Positions 60,429-64,000 of a DNA stretch of 64,000 nt are shown here, one piece after another. Source of the stretch: an uncultured Eubacteriales bacterium (GTDB lineage Bacteria > Bacillota > Clostridia > Oscillospirales > CAG-272); NCBI GenBank assembly GCA_900546315.1, contig URCP01000004.1:1-64000 (forward strand). Reading direction: 5' to 3'. How positions within the stretch are numbered: the first letter of the stretch is position 1; each line of letters begins with the position of its first letter. Below the pieces are notes generated by a model. It was given only the letters and a program-made list of their open reading frames with translations. It did not search any database and was not told the DNA's origin. Made by a program: the position numbers and the translations under genes.

Positions 60429-61496
60429 ATGCTTGACAATACGCTTTATAAGCTGAAAAACAATAAGGAACTGACGATAGGCTTCTTCGGCGGTTCGATA
60501 ACCGAGGGCGCTGGGGCGTCTGACGCCTCGAGGACGTCTTGGCGAGGCTCGGTCATGAGGTGGTTCAGGGAGAGATATCCGGATCATGAGATACGCGAGA
60601 TACAGGCAGCTATCGGCGGGACCGGAAGCTCGCTCGGGATATTCCGCTGTGAGCGCGATCTTCTGTCGAAGAAGCCGGATCTTGTCTTCATGGAGTATTC
60701 GGTGAACGACGGTCTCGGGGACTATGACACCATAATGACTGATTCCGAGACGATCGTCAGGAAGATATACGCGTCGGATCCGCATACTGATATCGTGTAT
60801 GTTCACACGACGACAAAATATCTGTCCGACCACATAGCGTCGGGCGGAGAGTACACGGCGCGGAGCGCGCATTCGGCAGTGATGCACCGCTATGGGATAC
60901 CGCAGACAGACGTCGGTGAGATTCTGCGCTCCAAGGTAACCTCGTCCGGCGGAGACTGGAAGACGCTGACCACCGATACCGTTCACCCGAACGACGATGG
61001 TTATGCCGTCTATACCGGGGCGATAACGAAGTTTCTCGCTGATATGCTCGACAAGGCAGAGCCTGTCCTTTCGGAGAAGGTTCTGCCCGAACAGCTGTCG
61101 CGCCCTCTCAGGCTTGACGCGCAGCTTGTGGACGCGTCCGAGGGTGAGCTTTCCGGGTTCGGAGTGGTCCGGGAGACAATGTGCGGACGGTACGACGGGT
61201 ATATCGAGGGAGAACCGGGAGCGTCACTCACGTATGAGTTTGACGGCCGCCGCGTCGGTCTGTACCTGATGCTCGCGAAGGATTCCGGCGATCTTCTCTG
61301 GAGCGTCGACGGCGGTGAAGAGAAGAGCCTCAGGACGTGGGACAGCTACTGCAAGAGCTTCAATCGCGCCGGAGGAATGCTGCTCGGCGGAGAGCTCACG
61401 GAAGGTCACCACACGCTGCGTCTGCGCGTCGCGGACACTAAGGCTGATGAGTCGGACGGGAAAGTCGTCAGGATAGGCGCTTTCATGGTCTATTGA
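60429..61496 (+). CDS. SGNH/GDSL-type hydrolase, carbohydrate esterase-like
   Basis: A 355-residue protein without a signal peptide. The ATG at 60429 follows GGAGGTGG. Block I is IGFFGGSITEGAGASD (nucleophile Ser), the Gly block is AIGGTGSSLGIFRCERDLLS, the Asn block is EYSVNDG and the Asp/His block is DTVHPNDDGYAVY. The C-terminal 130 residues form a beta-sandwich (VGLYLMLAKDSGDLLWSVDG) like those of two-domain acetyl-xylan or sialate esterases. Probably deacetylates oligosaccharides inside the cell, alongside enzymes such as the alpha-galactosidase at 8848. Has its own terminator. Confidence 0.87.
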   Translation: MLDNTLYKLKNNKELTIGFFGGSITEGAGASDASRTSWRGSVMRWFRERYPDHEIREIQAAIGGTGSSLGIFRCERDLLSKKPDLVFMEYSVNDGLGDYDTIMTDSETIVRKIYASDPHTDIVYVHTTTKYLSDHIASGGEYTARSAHSAVMHRYGIPQTDVGEILRSKVTSSGGDWKTLTTDTVHPNDDGYAVYTGAITKFLADMLDKAEPVLSEKVLPEQLSRPLRLDAQLVDASEGELSGFGVVRETMCGRYDGYIEGEPGASLTYEFDGRRVGLYLMLAKDSGDLLWSVDGGEEKSLRTWDSYCKSFNRAGGMLLGGELTEGHHTLRLRVADTKADESDGKVVRIGAFMVY

Positions 61497-61501
61497 ATAA
61501 G

Positions 61502-61536
61502 AAAACGCTCACGGAGACCATTCCGTGAGTGTTTTT
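61502..61536 (+). terminator. Terminator of the SGNH hydrolase gene
   Basis: AAAACGCTCACGGA pairs with TCCGTGAGTGTTTTT, which includes the T run. Confidence 0.9.
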
Positions 61537-61654
61537 GTGTGGTGCGCTCAATATGTGTTACAACAATTGCTTCGGATCGCTGTCCGGTAAACGGACTACG
61601 ATCTTTTTTCAACCTGCGGTTTAATAACATATCATGGAATCAACATACATACTA

Positions 61655-61702
61655 TTGCAAGTTGAGCTATGCCGTGTTATAATATTATTACGAACCGGTT
61701 CG
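61655..61702 (+). promoter_or_regulatory. Promoter with palindromic operator
   Basis: TTGCAA (61655-61660), 17 bases, TATAAT (61678-61683). The perfect palindrome CGAACCGGTTCG lies at 61691-61702, over the expected start site of the XRE regulator gene, suggesting autoregulation. Confidence 0.65.
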
Positions 61703-61731
61703 AAATAACGGCTTAGTGCCGGAAGGATGGT

Positions 61732-62442
61732 ATGAATATGCTTGACCTTGAAATCTTCGGGGCGAAGCTCCGGGAACACAGAAAAAAGCTCGGACTGACG
61801 CAGGAGGCGGTCGCGGATCGCGTCGGCGTCTCGGCGCAGGCGGTCTCGAAGTGGGAGTCCGGCGAGTGCCTGCCCGACTGTTTCAATCTGAAGTCGCTCG
61901 GTGAGATCTATGGCGTCTCGCTCGATATTCTGCTTGACACCGATAAGAGCGGGGATATAGACGCCGTGGCGGCAAAGATAGAGCAGACCGCGGACGAATT
62001 CATCTGGGCGAAGAACAGCCGGGACATGAACGCGCACCGTGATCTCGGCGGCGACCTTCTGAAAATGTGGAAGGGGATATACTTTACCGAGGTCGGCGAC
62101 CATGAGAAGCAGCGCGCGGACTTCGCGGCGGGAAATCTCAGGGTGTGCAGCGACTTCGGGCTGAAGGTCTGGGATGACGATGGGGTCGTGTGCGTCGTGC
62201 GGGATGAGCTCAGAGAAAAGCTCGGAGAGGTCGGCGGGAAAGAGCTTGGTGTTCTGAGACAGCTCTGCACTGAGAACGGATTCAGGCTTATATCCTCGCT
62301 CGGAACCGCACAGGTGACGACAAAGGAGGAACTGAATTCTCTCGGAATACCGCCGGATGAGCTTAACGGAATGCTGACCTGCTTCATGGAAAGCAACCTG
62401 ATAGAGTATAAACAGTTCTGGAAGAACGGCGGGGCTACATGA
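61732..62442 (+). CDS. XRE-family transcriptional regulator
   Basis: A 236-residue regulator. Residues about 8-65 form a Cro/CI helix-turn-helix (LREHRKKLGLTQEAVADRVG, AVSKWESGECLPDCFNLKSL). The rest has no recognised family; it contains an alternating helix/strand region ending in GIPPDELNGMLTCFMESNLI, which looks like a small winged or dimer domain. GGAAGGATGG precedes the ATG; ATG 61738 is an alternative. A 12-base palindrome in its promoter is a likely self-operator. A 33-codon frame overlaps its stop. Confidence 0.8.
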   Translation: MNMLDLEIFGAKLREHRKKLGLTQEAVADRVGVSAQAVSKWESGECLPDCFNLKSLGEIYGVSLDILLDTDKSGDIDAVAAKIEQTADEFIWAKNSRDMNAHRDLGGDLLKMWKGIYFTEVGDHEKQRADFAAGNLRVCSDFGLKVWDDDGVVCVVRDELREKLGEVGGKELGVLRQLCTENGFRLISSLGTAQVTTKEELNSLGIPPDELNGMLTCFMESNLIEYKQFWKNGGAT

Positions 62443-62540
62443 TCTGCGGCCACGCCGGTATCGCGGCGTATATGGTTCTCGCGGCTGCTTTCCTGCTCGC
62501 GAAGAAGAAGTACACGCTGAGCGAATTTATGCCGGTATAA
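62439..62540 (+). CDS. Possible 33-residue hydrophobic small protein
   Basis: An ATG overlaps the regulator stop as ATGA and opens 33 codons. The middle (AGIAAYMVLAAAFLLAKKK) could span a membrane once, and a hairpin terminator follows at once (62549-62579). Coupling and position argue for a real small membrane protein under the same control; size and lack of known relatives argue against. It could also be the end of a decayed gene. Confidence 0.35.
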   Translation: MICGHAGIAAYMVLAAAFLLAKKKYTLSEFMPV

Positions 62541-62548
62541 ATCGAAGC

Positions 62549-62590
62549 AGGAAGCTGATCAACTGATGGTCAGCTTCCTACCAGGTTTTT
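62549..62590 (+). terminator. Terminator after the XRE regulator unit
   Basis: AGGAAGCTGA pairs with TCAGCTTCCT; TTTTT lies seven bases further on. Confidence 0.6.
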
Positions 62591-62631
62591 ATCTTGCCCT
62601 CAGCCCGGCGAGCGCGGCGTGAAGCGGACAC

Positions 62632-62930
62632 TCAGGCGGTGTTCCTCATGAAAAAACGGCTCGGAATTTCGAGATATCTCTCCGGAATGTTTATCGGACG
62701 AATAGTTTTTCCCGCGTCTGTCCACTTCGCGCCCTCGTGACAGAGGTTTCTCGGAGCACCCCGGCTCTGGCCCCGTGGTCGAGCGCTTTCTGTCCGTTTT
62801 TGCAGAGCCCGCGCGCGAGTATGTGGTTATAAAATTCCCTCGGGCAGACGCCGCGGAGCCTCGCGTGGTCCGCCGAGATCCTGCCCCGGTCGAACGGCTT
62901 TCCGTCGTCTATGTTCTTGTCGGTTATCAT
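62632..62930 (-). pseudogene. Decayed SAM-dependent methyltransferase
   Basis: The minus-strand frame from the ATG at 62930 reads MITDKNIDDGKPFDRGRISA, then REFYNHILARGLCKNGQKAL and DHGARAGVL. This follows the start of a common Firmicute class I methyltransferase, including its SAM-binding motif (normally DLGTGTGVLPRN). After GVL, one lost base shifts the frame: the shifted frame continues PRNLCHEGAKWTD as expected, then jumps to IPERYLEIPSRFFMRNTA and stops at 62632. The gene is thus frameshifted and has lost most of its body (normally about 250 residues). Its start overlaps the stop of the membrane protein upstream (ATGA), so the two were once coupled. Confidence 0.7.
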
Positions 62931-63793
62931 TTATTTGTTCCATTCTGAGGCTCTGCCGCAGGAGCCGTGGCATCCGCGCCGGGGTCTTTCTTTATCATAA
63001 GTCCCTCGACGACCGCCGTGCCTTTCTTGCCGGAGAACTTCGTGTAGAAATATCCGAGCACCGAGAAGGTCAGCGCGCCGATGAAGTTGACGAACATATC
63101 CTTTATAGTGTCGATAAGTCCGATGTCGAGATAGCCGTTTATTCCGAGCGGCTGTCCGTTGACGGTCGTGTCGGTGATATCCTTTATCTGCACGGCAACG
63201 TTCAGTCCGTCGGGGTTGAGGAGTGTTGACGAGATGGTCGTGACGATCGTGTCGCGCTGCATATCGGTCAGAAATATCCTGTCCATTCCGAACTCAAAGA
63301 ACTCCCACAGCACGCCGATCGTCATTGAGAAGCAGAACGAGAACATCGCGACAAAGAACGGCGAAAGGTTCAGTCCGAAGACCTTCTTACTATTAAGAAT
63401 GACGATAAGTGACAGTCCGACCGCCGCCGCGAGAAATCCGGTCGTCACATGCAGCATCGTGTCCCAGAGTGCGAACTTCGTGTAATAGCTGTTGATCTCG
63501 CCCATGATCTCCGCCGCGAAGATAAAGACCAGCACAATATTCTCAAGCAGTGCCGGAACGTCGACCCTGAACACCTTCTCGACGAACACGGGGACGAGAA
63601 ACAGAACAAGCGTGAACGCGCAAAGGAAGACGTTCTCATAGTTCCCTATGAAGAACTGACGGATCCCGACGAGTATGACCAGCGCGCGGAGGATCATATA
63701 GATTGTGAACGTGACTTTGTTCTTTTTGTATTCCGCGCTGAGCTGAACGAAAAAACCTGGCTTTTTTGCTGCTTTTGCCTTCTTTTCTTTCAT
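62927..63793 (-). CDS. Multi-pass membrane protein, YjdF/DUF2238-like
   Basis: A 288-residue membrane protein with about seven hydrophobic segments. A basic N terminus (MKEKKAKAAKKPGFF) precedes them. The motif ALWDTMLHVTTGFLAAAVG and the later TIGVLWEFFEFGMD, with a conserved Trp-Asp and Glu pair in the membrane region, recall YjdF/DUF2238 proteins. A loop of about 60 residues follows, and the end is a short acidic, Ala/Pro-rich tail. Function unknown. GGATAACGTCA precedes the ATG at 63793. Downstream it was coupled to the now-decayed methyltransferase. Confidence 0.65.
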   Translation of the reverse strand: MKEKKAKAAKKPGFFVQLSAEYKKNKVTFTIYMILRALVILVGIRQFFIGNYENVFLCAFTLVLFLVPVFVEKVFRVDVPALLENIVLVFIFAAEIMGEINSYYTKFALWDTMLHVTTGFLAAAVGLSLIVILNSKKVFGLNLSPFFVAMFSFCFSMTIGVLWEFFEFGMDRIFLTDMQRDTIVTTISSTLLNPDGLNVAVQIKDITDTTVNGQPLGINGYLDIGLIDTIKDMFVNFIGALTFSVLGYFYTKFSGKKGTAVVEGLMIKKDPGADATAPAAEPQNGTNK

Positions 63794-63829
63794 TGACGTT
63801 ATCCTTTCGGTATTTTTATTGCAGATACT

Positions 63830-63855
63830 CCGCCGCGGTAATATCGCCGCGGCGG
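63830..63855. terminator. GC-rich hairpin between two minus-strand genes
   Basis: CCGCCGCGG pairs perfectly with CCGCGGCGG around an eight-base loop, after the stop of the partial gene at 63881. There is no T run, so termination strength is uncertain. Confidence 0.5.
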
Positions 63856-63880
63856 TCGTACTTATATCAGGTTATGACAA

Positions 63881-64000
63881 TCAGCCGGCAGCGTTTGAGC
63901 CGTCTGCCGCGGTTGTCTCCACGGTTTCCGGAACCTTCTCTTTTCCGAGATAATCCGGGAGCTTCATGCCCGCCATATCGAACATCTCGTTCATCGGAGG
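63881..64000 (-). CDS. 3' end of a gene continuing beyond the window
   Basis: The last 39 codons of a minus-strand gene: MNEMFDMAGMKLPDYLGKE, then a Val/Glu/Thr-rich stretch ending SNAAG and a TGA at 63881-63883. The KLPDYLGK-like ending resembles the C terminus of some SPFH/band 7 (flotillin-like) proteins, which is only a weak hint. The rest lies outside. Confidence 0.5.
   Translation of the reverse strand, partial: PPMNEMFDMAGMKLPDYLGKEKVPETVETTAADGSNAAG

Noticed and set aside
1..64000. CRISPR array, tRNA, rRNA, prophage or complete insertion sequence
   Set aside because: No evenly spaced repeats, cloverleaf with CCA end, rRNA stretch, capsid or integrase gene, or transposase was seen on either strand.

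Overview
The window looks like a chromosomal segment of a Gram-positive, probably gut-associated and uncultured member of the Clostridia. The evidence is a moderately GC-rich genome with purine-rich ribosome binding sites and sigma-A promoters at 17-base spacing. L27 carries the Firmicute N-terminal extension (LQFF/AHKKG) and sits with its processing protease Prp between L21 and L27. A class lysine riboswitch, an S-layer-homology surface protein, SleB- and YtvI-type sporulation relatives and an argR-recN-nusB-xseAB-ispA-tlyA-nadK housekeeping block point the same way. No rRNA, tRNA, CRISPR array, phage or complete transposon was found.

Layout. 0-5 kb: a 3'-truncated MATE exporter (minus) with a long structured leader, then a lysine-riboswitch-controlled amino-acid ABC importer (binding protein, permease, ATPase). 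5-12 kb: an XRE regulator, a parvulin foldase, a YtvI-like permease, a cytoplasmic GH36 alpha-galactosidase and an AraC regulator. 12-17.4 kb: a sugar-type binding lipoprotein, a ROK kinase, a GNAT enzyme and a GmhA-like isomerase in one operon, facing a second orphan binding lipoprotein. 17.5-25 kb: SleB-like hydrolase, proS, a disordered basic membrane protein, rluB, tex and a membrane-anchored ComEC-like metallo-beta-lactamase protein. 25-38.8 kb: mostly surface and envelope genes (DUF5722-like protein, a secreted beta-sandwich protein, SLH protein, lipoproteins, SGNH and M23 hydrolases), interleaved with rplS, bcp and the rplU-prp-rpmA operon. 38.9-56.2 kb: one long plus-strand housekeeping run from nusB to dnaE. 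56.4-64 kb: a class A PBP, tspO, a DUF4430 lipoprotein, an SGNH hydrolase, an XRE regulator, a decayed methyltransferase, a multi-pass membrane protein and a partial gene.

Most noteworthy. Both polar-amino-acid-type binding proteins (2261-3136 and 29496-30338) read as circular permutations of the usual fold, with different break points, and their promoters share an unusual conserved block. Two families of short dispersed structured repeats are present. One is about 105 bp, folds into a three-way junction and begins 0-6 bases after the stop codon of three genes (20857, 24905, 45176). The other is a roughly 92-bp palindrome with terminal inverted repeats and compensatory stem changes (1901, 4743, 12131), associated with transporter genes. 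Other points are the absence of yvcK between rapZ and whiA, the absence of dxs next to ispA-tlyA, and a local codon-usage shift that starts in whiA and ends inside dnaE.

All functional names are from reading sequence and motifs by eye; no database search was run.
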